Source: Pseudomonadota bacterium | Lineage (GTDB): Bacteria; Pseudomonadota; Alphaproteobacteria; Rhizobiales; Rhizobiaceae | Direction of reading: 5' to 3' | NCBI GenBank assembly: GCA_023435335.1 | Contig: JAEYRU010000235.1 | Coordinates: 1 to 13,563, forward strand | DNA: 13,563 bases | Part shown: positions 1 through 8,157 of the stretch, piece by piece | Position numbering within the stretch: the stretch's first letter is position 1 | Layout: every line of letters begins with the position of its first letter | Made by a program: the position numbers and the translations under genes | The notes under the pieces: generated by a model | What the model saw: the letters and a program-made list of their open reading frames with translations, nothing else | What the model was told of the DNA's origin: nothing | Databases searched by the model: none

Positions 1-215
1 GTATCGGCAGGGGCGTCGGGCGCGCGCTCTTCGCATGGGCGCGGCAGGAAGCCGCCCTCCTCGGTGCCGGGCATCTCATGGTCGACGCCGACCCCGGCGC
101 GGAGGCATTCTACCGGGCGATGGGCGCGGTGCGCGACGGCTTCTCGCCGTCCGGTTCGATCCCCGGTAGGTACCTGCCGCGGCTGCGGCTCGACCTGGGG
201 GGAAGCCGCCCGTGA
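1..215 (+). CDS. GNAT family N-acetyltransferase, C-terminal part only (5' end outside window)
   Basis: An open frame enters the window at base 3 and ends at the TGA at 213-215, giving about 70 residues. It begins IGRGVGRALF, which fits the acetyl-CoA-binding motif A of GNAT enzymes (R/Q-x-x-G-x-G/A). It continues with HLMVDADPGAEAFYRAMGA, the usual GNAT C-terminal pattern in which a Tyr follows the A-x-x-F element. The family call rests on these two motifs; the substrate cannot be told. The stop overlaps the GTG start of tsaB by four bases (GTGA at 212-215), so the two genes are probably translationally coupled. The N-terminal half lies upstream of the window, so length and start are unknown. 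Confidence 0.8.
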   Translation, partial: IGRGVGRALFAWARQEAALLGAGHLMVDADPGAEAFYRAMGAVRDGFSPSGSIPGRYLPRLRLDLGGSRP

Positions 216-892
216 TCGTGCTTGCGATCGATACCGTGGCGAGCCTTTGCTCGGCCTGCGTCTGGGACGCGGACGCGGGCCGCGAACTCGGCCGCTGCGT
301 CCGCGACCCCGGCAAGGGCCACGCGGAGCACCTGATGGAGGTGATCGGCGAGGCGCTGGACGCAGCGGGCAAGAGCTACGGCGAGATCGGCGCGGTCGCC
401 GTGGCGACCGGCCCAGGCTCATTCACCGGCATCAGGGTGGGGGTCGCCGCCGCCCGCGGGCTCGCTTTGGCGCTCGCAATCCCGTCGGCCGGCGTGAGCA
501 CGCTGGACGCCCTCGCCGAGGAAGCGCGGGAAGCATATCCGGGCCGCCCGGTCCTTGCCGCGATCGACGCCCGCCGCGACGAGCTCTACATCGCCTCCTA
601 CGACGCCGCCGGAAGCCGGCTGCAGGGACCGATCGTCGCGCGGCTGCCGGAGGCGGCTGCGCTCGCCGGCCAACAGAACCCGGTGCTGACCGGAAGCGCC
701 GCGCGCATGATCGCGCAGGCTGCCGGCGCGCAATTCGACATGGCCGGCGAGGCGGCGACGGCGGATATCACAGCCTATGCGCGGCTCGCGGCACGACAGG
801 GCTTCGCCGGCGAGAAGCCGCGTCCGCTCTACCTGCGCCAGGCCGACGCCAAGCCGCAGGCCGGCTTCGTGCTGGCCCGGAAGGAAAGCTGA
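212..892 (+). CDS. tsaB: tRNA threonylcarbamoyladenosine biosynthesis protein TsaB
   Basis: TsaB is the scaffold partner of TsaD in the bacterial complex that makes t6A37 on ANN-decoding tRNAs in the cytoplasm. The 226-residue product starts with the ASKHA-fold strand VIVLAIDTVAS and has the family signature GPGSFTGIRVG at residues 67-77. It also has the GHAEHLM segment near residue 35, and it matches the usual TsaB length. The start is GTG, chosen because it overlaps the preceding stop (GTGA) and places the conserved first beta strand at the N terminus. The stop shares base 892 with the ATG of rimI, so tsaB and rimI are coupled, a pairing seen widely in bacteria. TsaD, TsaC and TsaE are not in the window. 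Confidence 0.95.
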   Translation: MIVLAIDTVASLCSACVWDADAGRELGRCVRDPGKGHAEHLMEVIGEALDAAGKSYGEIGAVAVATGPGSFTGIRVGVAAARGLALALAIPSAGVSTLDALAEEAREAYPGRPVLAAIDARRDELYIASYDAAGSRLQGPIVARLPEAAALAGQQNPVLTGSAARMIAQAAGAQFDMAGEAATADITAYARLAARQGFAGEKPRPLYLRQADAKPQAGFVLARKES

Positions 893-1380
893 TGCGGCTT
901 CCCTTCACGCGCGACAGGGACTTCACGATCGTGAGGCTGACGCCGCGCGACGCCGGTGTGCTCGAACGCCTGCACCGGGACGATTTCTCGCGCCCGTGGT
1001 CGGCGGCGGAGTTCGAGGCGCTGCTCCTGCAGCCTACGGTATTCGGTTTCCTGGCGGTCGAAACCGGCAGGCCGCGCAGCGAAGCCGTAGGCTTCGTACT
1101 CGCCAGGCTCGCCGCCGGCGAAGCCGAGATCCTCACCGTCGCGGTTGCCCGCGCCTGCCGCCGCATGGGACTCGGCCGACGCCTCATGGACGCGGTGCTG
1201 CGCGAATTGCATGTCCAGCGCGCCGAGGCGCTGTTCCTCGAGGTGGACGAGACCAACGCGCCGGCCATCGCGCTCTACCGGCGGCTGGGCTTCAGCGAGG
1301 TGGGACGCCGCGAGGGTTACTATTCGAATCCCGGCACGGCCAGCACCGGTGCGCTTGTCATGCGCCGCGATCTTGGCTAG
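892..1380 (+). CDS. rimI: Ribosomal-protein-alanine N-acetyltransferase RimI
   Basis: RimI is a GNAT enzyme that acetylates the N-terminal alanine of ribosomal protein S18 and, in some bacteria, other proteins. The 162-residue product has motif A as RRMGLGRRLM at residues 90-99. It also has the RimI-typical NAPAIALYRRLGF, followed by REGYY. An early FSRPWSAAEF resembles the F-x-x-P-W-S segment of RimI proteins. The ATG overlaps the tsaB stop (TGATG). The tsaB-rimI pairing supports RimI over a generic GNAT, but a wider N-acetylation specificity is possible. Confidence 0.9.
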   Translation: MRLPFTRDRDFTIVRLTPRDAGVLERLHRDDFSRPWSAAEFEALLLQPTVFGFLAVETGRPRSEAVGFVLARLAAGEAEILTVAVARACRRMGLGRRLMDAVLRELHVQRAEALFLEVDETNAPAIALYRRLGFSEVGRREGYYSNPGTASTGALVMRRDLG

Positions 1381-1411
1381 CGCTTCCTCAGCAAGGCGAC
1401 CGGGGAAGGGC

Positions 1412-2206
1412 ATGATCGGCCTGTTGCGCATCTCTTCGGTGCTGCTGACGGTGGCGGTGGTCACCCCGCCCCTCGCGGTCCTGCAATATCTCGCGGTGAA
1501 GGCCGGCCGCTTCGACCGGGCGATCCCGCGCCTGTGGCACGGCATGGTGCTGCGCCTGCTGGGCATGCGCGTGCACGTGCTCGGCCGGATGGCGGACGAA
1601 CGGCCCCTGCTGCTTGCCTCGAACCACATTTCATGGACCGACATCATGGTCCTGGGCGCCGTCGGCGACGTCAATTTCATCGCCAAGTCGGAAGTATCCG
1701 GCTGGCCGGGGATCAGCATCCTCGCCTATCTGCAGCGCAGCGTCTTCGTGGAGCGCGAGCGCAAGCGGAAATCCGGCGACCAGGCGGGCGAGATCGCCGC
1801 CCGGATGCGGCGCGGCGACGCCATGGTTCTCTTCGCCGAGGGATCCACCGGGGACGGCAACCTCCTCCTCCCCTTCAAGAGCACGCTGTTCGGCGCCGCT
1901 GCCATCGCAGCCGAGGTGGATGGCGCACCCGTCGTCGTCCAGCCGGTGGTCATCGCCTACACCCGCTTCCACGGAATGCCTATGAACCGGCAGCACCGCA
2001 CGGTGGCGTCATGGACCGGCGACACCTCGCTCGTGCCGCACCTGTTCGCGCTCATGCGGGAAGGGGCTGTCGATGTCGAGGTGCGTTTCGGCGAGCCCCT
2101 GACCTACGGGGCAGCGACCAACCGCAAGGCGCTGGCCCGGGAAGTCGAGCGCCGGGCGCGCGACATGTTTGTCGACGCATTGAGAACGCCGCGCGGCGGG
2201 CGCTGA
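1412..2206 (+). CDS. plsC: 1-acyl-sn-glycerol-3-phosphate acyltransferase (PlsC/LPLAT family)
   Basis: This is a membrane-associated acyltransferase, probably adding the second acyl chain to lysophosphatidate to give phosphatidate for phospholipid synthesis. The 264-residue product has the LPLAT motif I NHISWTD with H72 and D77 (H-x4-D), and motif III as FAEGSTGDG around E143. A hydrophobic N-terminal stretch (residues about 5-25, LLRISSVLLTVAVVTPPLAV) is a likely membrane anchor. The frame is open upstream into rimI, but ATG 1412 is preferred. It follows the purine-rich GGGGAAGGG at 1402-1410 and gives the normal N terminus. Other lysolipid acyltransferases, such as OlsA for ornithine lipids in rhizobia, share these motifs, so the exact acceptor is not certain. 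Confidence 0.88.
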   Translation: MIGLLRISSVLLTVAVVTPPLAVLQYLAVKAGRFDRAIPRLWHGMVLRLLGMRVHVLGRMADERPLLLASNHISWTDIMVLGAVGDVNFIAKSEVSGWPGISILAYLQRSVFVERERKRKSGDQAGEIAARMRRGDAMVLFAEGSTGDGNLLLPFKSTLFGAAAIAAEVDGAPVVVQPVVIAYTRFHGMPMNRQHRTVASWTGDTSLVPHLFALMREGAVDVEVRFGEPLTYGAATNRKALAREVERRARDMFVDALRTPRGGR

Positions 2207-2251
2207 CAAACGATCTGTCTTTCGCGGCCAAAAAACGCTAGAGAGCGCCGC

Positions 2252-3640
2252 ATGGAAATCGAGACGCCTGCCGCAGAGCGCGCGCACCAGCCCGCAGCCG
2301 CGACGAAGAAGGTCTTCGTCAAGACCTATGGCTGCCAGATGAACGTCTATGACAGCCAGCGCATGTCGGATGCGCTGGCTGCCGAAGGCTATGTGCCGAC
2401 GGGCGCGATCGAGGAGGCCGACCTCGTCCTCCTGAACACCTGCCATATCCGCGAGAAGGCGGCGGAGAAGGTCTATTCGGAGCTGGGCCGCATCCGCCAG
2501 CTCAAGGCGGAGCGGGCCGGCGCCGGGCGCGAGACCGTGGTCGGCGTGGCCGGCTGCGTCGCGCAGGCGGAAGGCGACGAGATCCTGCGGCGCGCGCCGG
2601 TGGTGGACCTCGTCATCGGCCCGCAGACCTACCACCGTTTGCCCGACGTGGTGCGCAAGGCCCGGAACGGCGAGAAGATCGTCGAAACCGAATACGCCAT
2701 CGAGGACAAGTTCGAGCATCTGCCGAGCCCCCAGGCCGCTGCCGTGCGCAGCCGCGGCGTCACCGCCTTCCTGACCGTGCAGGAAGGCTGCGACAAATTC
2801 TGCACCTTCTGCGTGGTGCCCTATACCCGCGGCTCGGAAGTCTCGCGCCCGGTGGCGCAGATCGTCGCCGAGGCGGAGCGCCTGGCGGCGGCGGGCGTGC
2901 GCGAGGTGACCCTGCTCGGCCAGAACGTCAACGCCTGGCACGGTACCGGCCCGGACGGCCGCGAGTGGGGACTGGGCGAGCTGCTTTTCCGCCTCGCCGA
3001 GATCCCCGGGCTCGACCGGCTGCGCTATACGACCAGCCATCCGCGCGACATGGACGATGCGCTGATCGCCGCCCACCGCGACCTCGACGCACTGATGCCC
3101 TACCTGCATCTTCCGATCCAGTCGGGCTCGGACAGGATGCTGAAGGCGATGAACCGCCGGCACACCGCCGCCGACTACCTGCGGCTGATCGAGCGAATCC
3201 GCGCGGCGAGGCCGGACATTGCCATGTCGGGCGACTTCATCGTGGGCTTTCCGGGTGAAACCGACGCGGATTTCGAGGCGACGATGGAGATCGTGCGCGC
3301 GGTCGGCTACGCGCAGGCCTATTCGTTCAAATATTCGCCGCGTCCCGGAACTCCCGCCGCCGGCGACGAGTTGCAGGTGGAGGAAGCGGTGAAGGACGCG
3401 CGGCTGCAGAAGCTGCAGGCGCTGATCACGGAGCAGCAGACGGCTTTCGCGCAGGGCCTTGTCGGCAGGGAGGTGAGCCTGCTTATCGAAAAGCCCGGCC
3501 GCCATCCCGGTCAGGTGGTGGGTCGTTCGCCCTGGCTGCAACCCGTAATTGTTGATGAAAAGGCCGGTGGAATCGGTGACATTGTGCAGGTAAGAATCAC
3601 CAGGGCGCTGGCGAATTCAATGTTCGCGGAGCCGGTTTGA
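2252..3640 (+). CDS. miaB: tRNA-2-methylthio-N6-dimethylallyladenosine synthase MiaB
   Basis: MiaB is a radical-SAM methylthiotransferase that converts i6A37 to ms2i6A37 in tRNAs reading UNN codons. The 462-residue protein has the full domain order. The N-terminal UPF0004 domain carries cluster ligands C28 (YGCQMN), C64 (NTCHIRE) and C102 (GCVAQ). The radical-SAM core has C180-x3-C184-x2-C187 in GCDKFCTFC followed by VVPYTRG. A C-terminal TRAM domain covers about residues 390-455. All six cysteines needed for two 4Fe-4S clusters are present. The start is ATG after a 45-base gap with only a weak Shine-Dalgarno (AGAG). The VVPYTRG sequence and the phoH-ybeY context favour MiaB over RimO or MtaB. 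Confidence 0.97.
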   Translation: MEIETPAAERAHQPAAATKKVFVKTYGCQMNVYDSQRMSDALAAEGYVPTGAIEEADLVLLNTCHIREKAAEKVYSELGRIRQLKAERAGAGRETVVGVAGCVAQAEGDEILRRAPVVDLVIGPQTYHRLPDVVRKARNGEKIVETEYAIEDKFEHLPSPQAAAVRSRGVTAFLTVQEGCDKFCTFCVVPYTRGSEVSRPVAQIVAEAERLAAAGVREVTLLGQNVNAWHGTGPDGREWGLGELLFRLAEIPGLDRLRYTTSHPRDMDDALIAAHRDLDALMPYLHLPIQSGSDRMLKAMNRRHTAADYLRLIERIRAARPDIAMSGDFIVGFPGETDADFEATMEIVRAVGYAQAYSFKYSPRPGTPAAGDELQVEEAVKDARLQKLQALITEQQTAFAQGLVGREVSLLIEKPGRHPGQVVGRSPWLQPVIVDEKAGGIGDIVQVRITRALANSMFAEPV

Positions 3641-3656
3641 GTGGGCCACACCACTT

Positions 3657-3663
3657 GAGGAGA
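3657..3663 (+). promoter_or_regulatory. Shine-Dalgarno site deciding the TTG start of phoH
   Basis: GAGGAGA lies five bases before TTG 3669 and is one of the stronger ribosome-binding sites in the window. The next in-frame ATG (3717) has no comparable site, which argues for the TTG start. A small stem AGTGG/CCACT (3640-3644 with 3651-3655) sits between the miaB stop and this site and might couple translation of the two genes. Confidence 0.65.
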
Positions 3664-3668
3664 CATTA

Positions 3669-4709
3669 TTGAGCGCCGCTACGGAATTGAAGCAGGCCCC
3701 CTCCGGGGCGTCGGACATGGCGCATATCGTCCTCACCTTCGACAACAACAAACACGCGATCGCGCTGTACGGCCAGTTCGACGAGAACCTGGCGCGCATC
3801 GAGCAGAAGCTCGGCGTGGACATCCGCTCGCGCGGCAACCAGCTGTCGATCAAGGGCGACCCGGTCGCGGCCGAGCAGGCGCGACGCGCGCTCGATAACC
3901 TGTACGAGATGCTGCAGAAAGGCCTCGAGGTGGCGCCGTCCGACGTGGACGGGGCGGTGCGCATGGCGATCGCCTCCGACGACCAGCTGACGCTCCCCAC
4001 CATGGAGCGCAAGGGCAAGATGGCGGCGGCTCAGTTCTCCACGCGCAAGCGCACGATCTATGCGCGCTCGGCCAACCAGGATGCCTACATGCGGGCGCTG
4101 GAACGCTCGGAAATGGTGTTCGGCGTCGGGCCAGCGGGAACCGGCAAGACCTACCTGGCGGTCGCCTACGCGGCCATGCTGCTGGAGCGCGGCATGGTCG
4201 AGCGGATCGTGCTTTCGCGTCCCGCGGTGGAGGCCGGCGAGCGGCTGGGCTTCCTGCCGGGCGACATGAAGGAGAAGGTGGACCCCTACCTGCGTCCGCT
4301 CTACGACGCGCTCTACGACATGATGCCCGCCGACAAGGTGGAACGCGCCATCGCGGCGGAAGTGATCGAGATCGCGCCGCTCGCCTTCATGCGCGGCCGC
4401 ACGCTGCGCAACGCCGCCATCATCCTGGACGAGGCGCAGAACACCACGCCGATGCAGATGAAGATGTTCCTTACCCGGCTGGGCGAGGGCGGGCGCATGA
4501 TCGTGACCGGTGATCCGAGCCAGATCGACCTGCCGCCCAACACGACGTCGGGGCTGGTGGAAGCGCTGCGCGTGCTGGAAGGGCTGCCGAACATCGTCAC
4601 CGTCCGCTTCGACGACAAGGACGTGGTTCGGCACCCGCTGGTGGCCGAGATCGTCGCGGCATACGACCGCTACAGCGCCGGCTTGCCGACGACCAAGCCG
4701 GGACGCTAG
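3669..4709 (+). CDS. phoH: PhoH-like ATPase (YbeZ)
   Basis: This is a cytoplasmic P-loop NTPase of the PhoH/YbeZ group, known to act beside the RNase YbeY in RNA metabolism and ribosome quality control. Its exact reaction is still debated. The 346-residue product has an N-terminal KH-like region (about residues 25-85, with a G-D-P-V-A-A element). Walker A is GPAGTGKT at 154-161, and Walker B is IILDEAQ with D254 and E255. VTGDPSQIDLP, the PhoH signature, follows. The TTG start is chosen from the strong Shine-Dalgarno. ATG 3717 (residue 17) is the alternative and would still keep the KH-like domain. The gene is 28 bases after miaB and 17 bases before ybeY, the widely conserved miaB-phoH-ybeY order. 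Confidence 0.95.
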   Translation: MSAATELKQAPSGASDMAHIVLTFDNNKHAIALYGQFDENLARIEQKLGVDIRSRGNQLSIKGDPVAAEQARRALDNLYEMLQKGLEVAPSDVDGAVRMAIASDDQLTLPTMERKGKMAAAQFSTRKRTIYARSANQDAYMRALERSEMVFGVGPAGTGKTYLAVAYAAMLLERGMVERIVLSRPAVEAGERLGFLPGDMKEKVDPYLRPLYDALYDMMPADKVERAIAAEVIEIAPLAFMRGRTLRNAAIILDEAQNTTPMQMKMFLTRLGEGGRMIVTGDPSQIDLPPNTTSGLVEALRVLEGLPNIVTVRFDDKDVVRHPLVAEIVAAYDRYSAGLPTTKPGR

Positions 4710-4726
4710 GACGCGGGGAGCAGAGG

Positions 4727-5245
4727 ATGGCCGCCGCACGCGGCACGGCGACCCCGCCCCCGCAACCCGCGTTGCCGCTGGAGATCGCCGCCTCCGTGGA
4801 GGCCGGCGGCTGGCCGCCCGAGGAGGAACTGACCGACGTCGCCGACCGGGCGATCGCCGCCGCACTGGCCGAGCTCGGCGTGACGCCGTCGGACGGCTGC
4901 GAACTGAGCATCGTGTTCACGGACGATGAGAACATCCGCCAGCTCAACGCCCGATGGCGCGGCAAGGACAAGCCCACCAACGTGCTTTCCTTTCCGGCCT
5001 TTCCGGTGAAGAGAGGAGCGCCCCTGCCGCCGATGCTGGGCGACATCGTCATCGCCTTCGAAACGGTGGAACGGGAGGCGCGTGACGAGGGAAAGACGTT
5101 CGACGCCCACCTGCTTCATCTCGTCGTTCATGGATTTCTGCATCTTCTGGGTTATGATCACGAAGAGGAACGGGAAGCGGAGGAAATGGAACGGCTGGAG
5201 CGGCGGATACTCGCGGCACTTGCGATTCCCGACCCCTACGCCTAA
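4727..5245 (+). CDS. ybeY: Endoribonuclease YbeY (16S rRNA maturation factor)
   Basis: YbeY is a zinc-dependent single-strand endoribonuclease involved in 16S rRNA 3'-end processing and 70S ribosome quality control. In Sinorhizobium it also affects small-RNA regulation. The 172-residue product ends with the metal-binding signature HGFLHLLGYDH at 135-145, with H135, H139 and H145 all present. The conserved substrate-side segment LNARWRGKDKPTNVLSFP lies near residues 80-97. The Ala/Pro-rich N terminus (first about 17 residues) is likely disordered; an internal start cannot be ruled out. The gene lies 17 bases after phoH and 21 before corC, so it is almost certainly in the same transcript. Confidence 0.96.
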   Translation: MAAARGTATPPPQPALPLEIAASVEAGGWPPEEELTDVADRAIAAALAELGVTPSDGCELSIVFTDDENIRQLNARWRGKDKPTNVLSFPAFPVKRGAPLPPMLGDIVIAFETVEREARDEGKTFDAHLLHLVVHGFLHLLGYDHEEEREAEEMERLERRILAALAIPDPYA

Positions 5246-5266
5246 CTGAAGTGCTTTGAACGACCG

Positions 5267-6358
5267 ATGATGATGAACGAAATCGCACAAACCGCCCCTG
5301 GCGCCGCCCCCGACGAGAGTTCGGGCGCGGAACAATCGGACGACAGTCCGAGTCCCGAACCTGGAACGGGCCAACTCGCTCCGACCCTTTTCAATCGCCT
5401 CACGGGCATGTTCCGGCACCGCAACGGCTCCTCGCTCAGGGAAGACCTGACCGACGCGCTCGGCGAAGCGCACGCCACCGACTTCTCGCCCGCCGAACGG
5501 GCGATGCTGCGGAATATCCTGCGGCTGCGTGAAGTGCGCGTCGAGGACGTGATGATCCCGCGCGGCGACGTGCAGGCGGTGGAAATCACCACAACGCTCG
5601 GCGAACTGCTTTCCATCTTCGAGAAATCCGGCCATTCGCGCATGCCGGTCTACAGCGAGACGCTGGACGACCCGCGCGGCATGGTCCACATCCGCGACCT
5701 GCTCGGCCACATCACCCGACTTTCCCGCGCCACCAGGAAGCGCGCGCCGCGGCGTAGCGCGCAGGCAAGGAACGGAGCGGAAGCGAAACCCGCGGAGAAC
5801 GAGAAGCTCGATCTCGCCAGGGTCGATCTCGCCCGCACCATCGGCGAGGGCGGGCTGATGCGCCCGATCCTGTTCGTGCCGCCCTCGATGCTGGCCTCCG
5901 ACCTGATGGCGCGCATGCAGGCGGCGCGCATCCAGATGGCGCTGGTCATCGACGAATATGGCGGCACCGACGGGCTCGTCTCGCTCGAGGACATCGTCGA
6001 GATGGTGGTCGGCGACATCGAGGACGAGCACGACGAGGACGAGCCGATGGTCACGAAGACCGGGGAAGGCGTTTTCGTGGTCGACGGCAAGGCCGAGATC
6101 GAGGAAGTGGCCGAGATGATCGGCGAGGCCTTCAAGGCCGGCGAGCACGAGGAAGACGTCGACACGATCGGCGGCATGATCTTCAACACGCTCGGCCGTG
6201 TCCCGGCGCGCGGCGAGGTCGTGCAGGCAATCCCCGGTTTCGAGTTCCACGTCCTCGACGCCGACCCGCGTCGGGTCAAACGCGTGCGCATCGTTCAGAC
6301 TCGCGCCGCGGACCGCCGACGCCGCTTTGCCCGGCCGGCAACGGGCGTCGAGGCCTGA
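5267..6358 (+). CDS. corC: CorC/HlyC family CBS-domain protein
   Basis: This is a cytoplasmic protein of the family called CorC, TlyC or HlyC, linked to magnesium/cobalt efflux; the molecular role is not firmly settled. The 363-residue product has a CBS pair. The first CBS (about 80-145) follows the segment VEDVMIPRGDV, and the second ends with DEYGGTDGLVSLEDIVEMVV from residue 229. The C-terminal transporter-associated domain (about 255-345) carries VDTIGGMIFNTLGRVPARGE. It lacks the membrane DUF21 domain of the larger YfjD/CNNM members, as is normal for CorC. A basic, low-complexity insert (about 150-185, rich in R, K, A and E) separates the CBS repeats and helps make it longer than enterobacterial CorC (about 290). 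Three ATG codons stand in tandem (5267, 5270, 5273), so the precise start is uncertain by two residues. The order corC-lnt is conserved in proteobacteria. Confidence 0.9.
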   Translation: MMMNEIAQTAPGAAPDESSGAEQSDDSPSPEPGTGQLAPTLFNRLTGMFRHRNGSSLREDLTDALGEAHATDFSPAERAMLRNILRLREVRVEDVMIPRGDVQAVEITTTLGELLSIFEKSGHSRMPVYSETLDDPRGMVHIRDLLGHITRLSRATRKRAPRRSAQARNGAEAKPAENEKLDLARVDLARTIGEGGLMRPILFVPPSMLASDLMARMQAARIQMALVIDEYGGTDGLVSLEDIVEMVVGDIEDEHDEDEPMVTKTGEGVFVVDGKAEIEEVAEMIGEAFKAGEHEEDVDTIGGMIFNTLGRVPARGEVVQAIPGFEFHVLDADPRRVKRVRIVQTRAADRRRRFARPATGVEA

Positions 6359-6370
6359 ACCGGCGGCGCA

Positions 6371-6407
6371 TTGGAACCGGAAGGCCGGCCTGTTACAAAT
6401 CCCGGCC
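6371..6407 (+). promoter_or_regulatory. Weak candidate promoter and inverted repeat before lnt
   Basis: In the 98-base corC-lnt gap, TTGGAA (6371-6376) and TACAAA (6394-6399) are spaced 17 bases apart like a sigma-70 promoter. They overlap an inverted repeat with arms GGCCGG (6383-6388) and CCGGCC (6402-6407). Both readings are weak in GC-rich DNA. lnt may simply be co-transcribed with corC. Confidence 0.25.
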
Positions 6408-6456
6408 ATGATTCGCGAACCGTGACGGACGCCGTGGCCGGGGCTGTGCAGCAAAG

Positions 6457-8121
6457 ATGAACGACCTGCGCTCCAGCGTGGAGCCCTCAACCGGTTCGGC
6501 CGCGAATCGCGGCGAACCGGCGATCGCCGCTTTCGCAGGGCGTCTGATGCTGCTGTGGGGGGCGCAACGGGCGATGGTGGCGTTCCTGGCGGGCGCGCTC
6601 GCCGCGCTGGCCCAGGCGCCCTTCGACTTCCCCGCGATCGGTTTCATCTCATTTCCCGTGCTGGTCTGGCTGCTGGACGGGGCCGCGGGCGACACCGCCG
6701 CCGGCCGCCTGCGCAAGCTGCGGCCCTTCTTCGTCACCGGATGGTGGTTCGGCTTCGGGTACTTCATCGCCGGCCTCTGGTGGGTCGGCAACGCGATGCT
6801 GGTCGACCTGCAGAAATACGCCTGGGCGATGCCGATCGCGATCCTGGTGCTGCCCGCGGGCCTGGCGCTGTTCTACGGTGCCGCAGCCGCGCTGGCGCGC
6901 CCACTGTGGAGCGAAGGGATCGGCCGAATCGCCGCGCTCGCCGCGGGTTTCGCAATCGTCGAATGGCTGCGCAGCTTCGTCCTGACGGGCTTCCCGTGGA
7001 ACGCCGTCGGGTACGCGGCGATGCCCGTTCCCGCGCTCATGCAGTCGGTGACGGTGGTGGGCATGGTCGGCATGAACGCACTCGCCGTGTTCGCCTTCTC
7101 CCTTCCCGCCATGCTGGCCGCTCCGAAAGGGCGCCTGCTGCCCATGCTGGCGCTTGCCTGCCTGCTCGTCGCCCATGCGGGCTTCGGGCTGGCGCGGCTC
7201 GAGCTCGCGTCCACGTCCTCGGACGAGACGCTCACCGTGCGCGTGGTGCAGCCTTCGATCCAGCAATCGGAGAAGTGGGACCGCACCATGCGCGACCGGA
7301 TCTTCTCCACCTACCTGGAGATGTCGGCGCGGCCGCCGGAGAGCGGCGCTTCGCGGCCGCAGTTAATCCTCTGGCCTGAAACCTCGGTGCCGTTCCTGTT
7401 CCAGCAGCGGCCCGATGCGCTTGTCGCGCTCGGCGAGCTGATCGGAGAGGACCAGACGCTGCTGGCGGGAGCGGTGCGTCTCGAAGGAGAATCGCCGGCC
7501 GACCCCTCGGCCCGCTTCTACAATTCCGTCGTGGCGATCAATTCCGCGGGCGAGCTCTACGACGCGGTCGACAAGGTGCATCTCGTGCCGCTCGGCGAAT
7601 TCGTCCCCTTCGAGGATTTCCTCGCGCGTCTCGGGATCACCAAGCTGGTCGAGTTGCCCGGCGGGTTCTCGGCGGGCGGCAAGCGGCGGGCGATCGAGGT
7701 GGCGGCAGGCGTGCGCGCGGTGCCCTACATCTGCTACGAGGTCATCTTCCCCGGCCTGGCGGCGGCCGAGAGCGCCGACGCCCAGCTGATCGTCAACGTC
7801 ACCAACGATGCCTGGTTCGGCTATTCGCCGGGTCCCTACCAGCATCTGCGGCAGGCGCAGGTGCGCGCCGTCGAGGCTGGCAGGCCGCTCCTGCGGGCCG
7901 CTAACAACGGCATCTCGGCGGCGATCGATCCGTTCGGCCGCATCCTGGACGCGCTGGAACTCGACGGCGTCGGCGTGATGGACGTTTCGGTGCCGCTGGC
8001 GCCGGCCGCCGGCTGGAGCTTCGCCCGACCGGCGCTGCTCGGCTGGCTCGCCGTCGCGCTGCTCGCGGCCATAGCCTTGCTGGAGCGGCTCTTCGGCTCG
8101 CGCCGGCCTCAATTGACATAG
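6457..8121 (+). CDS. lnt: Apolipoprotein N-acyltransferase Lnt
   Basis: Lnt is an inner-membrane enzyme that moves an acyl chain from phospholipid to the N-terminal cysteine of lipoproteins, the last step of lipoprotein maturation. The 554-residue product has an N-terminal half rich in membrane helices (about residues 40-240). A periplasmic nitrilase domain (about 260-520) and a final C-terminal helix follow. The catalytic triad is visible as E308 (LILWPETSVPF), K373 (DKVHLVPLGEF) and C426 (VPYICYEVIFPG), with spacing close to the E. coli enzyme. NVTNDAWFG and the AANNGISA element are also conserved. A polar N-terminal extension of some 30 residues precedes the first helix; ATG 6547 is an alternative start. 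In Sinorhizobium the homologue was named actA because mutants were acid sensitive. Confidence 0.96.
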   Translation: MNDLRSSVEPSTGSAANRGEPAIAAFAGRLMLLWGAQRAMVAFLAGALAALAQAPFDFPAIGFISFPVLVWLLDGAAGDTAAGRLRKLRPFFVTGWWFGFGYFIAGLWWVGNAMLVDLQKYAWAMPIAILVLPAGLALFYGAAAALARPLWSEGIGRIAALAAGFAIVEWLRSFVLTGFPWNAVGYAAMPVPALMQSVTVVGMVGMNALAVFAFSLPAMLAAPKGRLLPMLALACLLVAHAGFGLARLELASTSSDETLTVRVVQPSIQQSEKWDRTMRDRIFSTYLEMSARPPESGASRPQLILWPETSVPFLFQQRPDALVALGELIGEDQTLLAGAVRLEGESPADPSARFYNSVVAINSAGELYDAVDKVHLVPLGEFVPFEDFLARLGITKLVELPGGFSAGGKRRAIEVAAGVRAVPYICYEVIFPGLAAAESADAQLIVNVTNDAWFGYSPGPYQHLRQAQVRAVEAGRPLLRAANNGISAAIDPFGRILDALELDGVGVMDVSVPLAPAAGWSFARPALLGWLAVALLAAIALLERLFGSRRPQLT

Positions 8122-8157
8122 CGTATTTTAGAAATTCATAGTGGAACCGCCGGCGGT
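8113..8157 (+). promoter_or_regulatory. Candidate sigma-70 promoter with overlapping palindrome, upstream of phrR
   Basis: TTGACA at 8113-8118, a perfect -35 hexamer, overlaps the last codons of lnt. At 16-17 bases spacing lies TTCATA/TCATAG (8135-8141), a partial -10. The perfect 12-base palindrome ACCGCCGGCGGT (8146-8157) covers the expected start point and could be an operator, perhaps for autoregulation by the HTH protein encoded next. The sequence features are visible; the function is inferred. Confidence 0.45.

Noticed and set aside
64..891. Long N-terminal extension that would fuse extra sequence to RimI
   Set aside because: The upstream part is an Arg-rich out-of-frame reading of tsaB; ATG 892 gives a normal-length RimI coupled to the tsaB stop.
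2009..3541. 510-codon open frame on the minus strand opposite miaB
   Set aside because: No domain features; miaB on the other strand has all its catalytic cysteines.
6408..6423. Five-codon leader peptide (MIREP) before lnt
   Set aside because: No ribosome-binding site, no regulatory codon content and no nearby attenuator structure.
4706..6490. 594-codon open frame on the minus strand opposite ybeY and corC
   Set aside because: Low-complexity His/Asp/Arg-rich translation and complete overlap with well-supported genes.
8146..8157. Palindrome as a transcription terminator for lnt
   Set aside because: The palindrome has no loop bases and no T-run follows; it fits a DNA-binding site better than an RNA hairpin.
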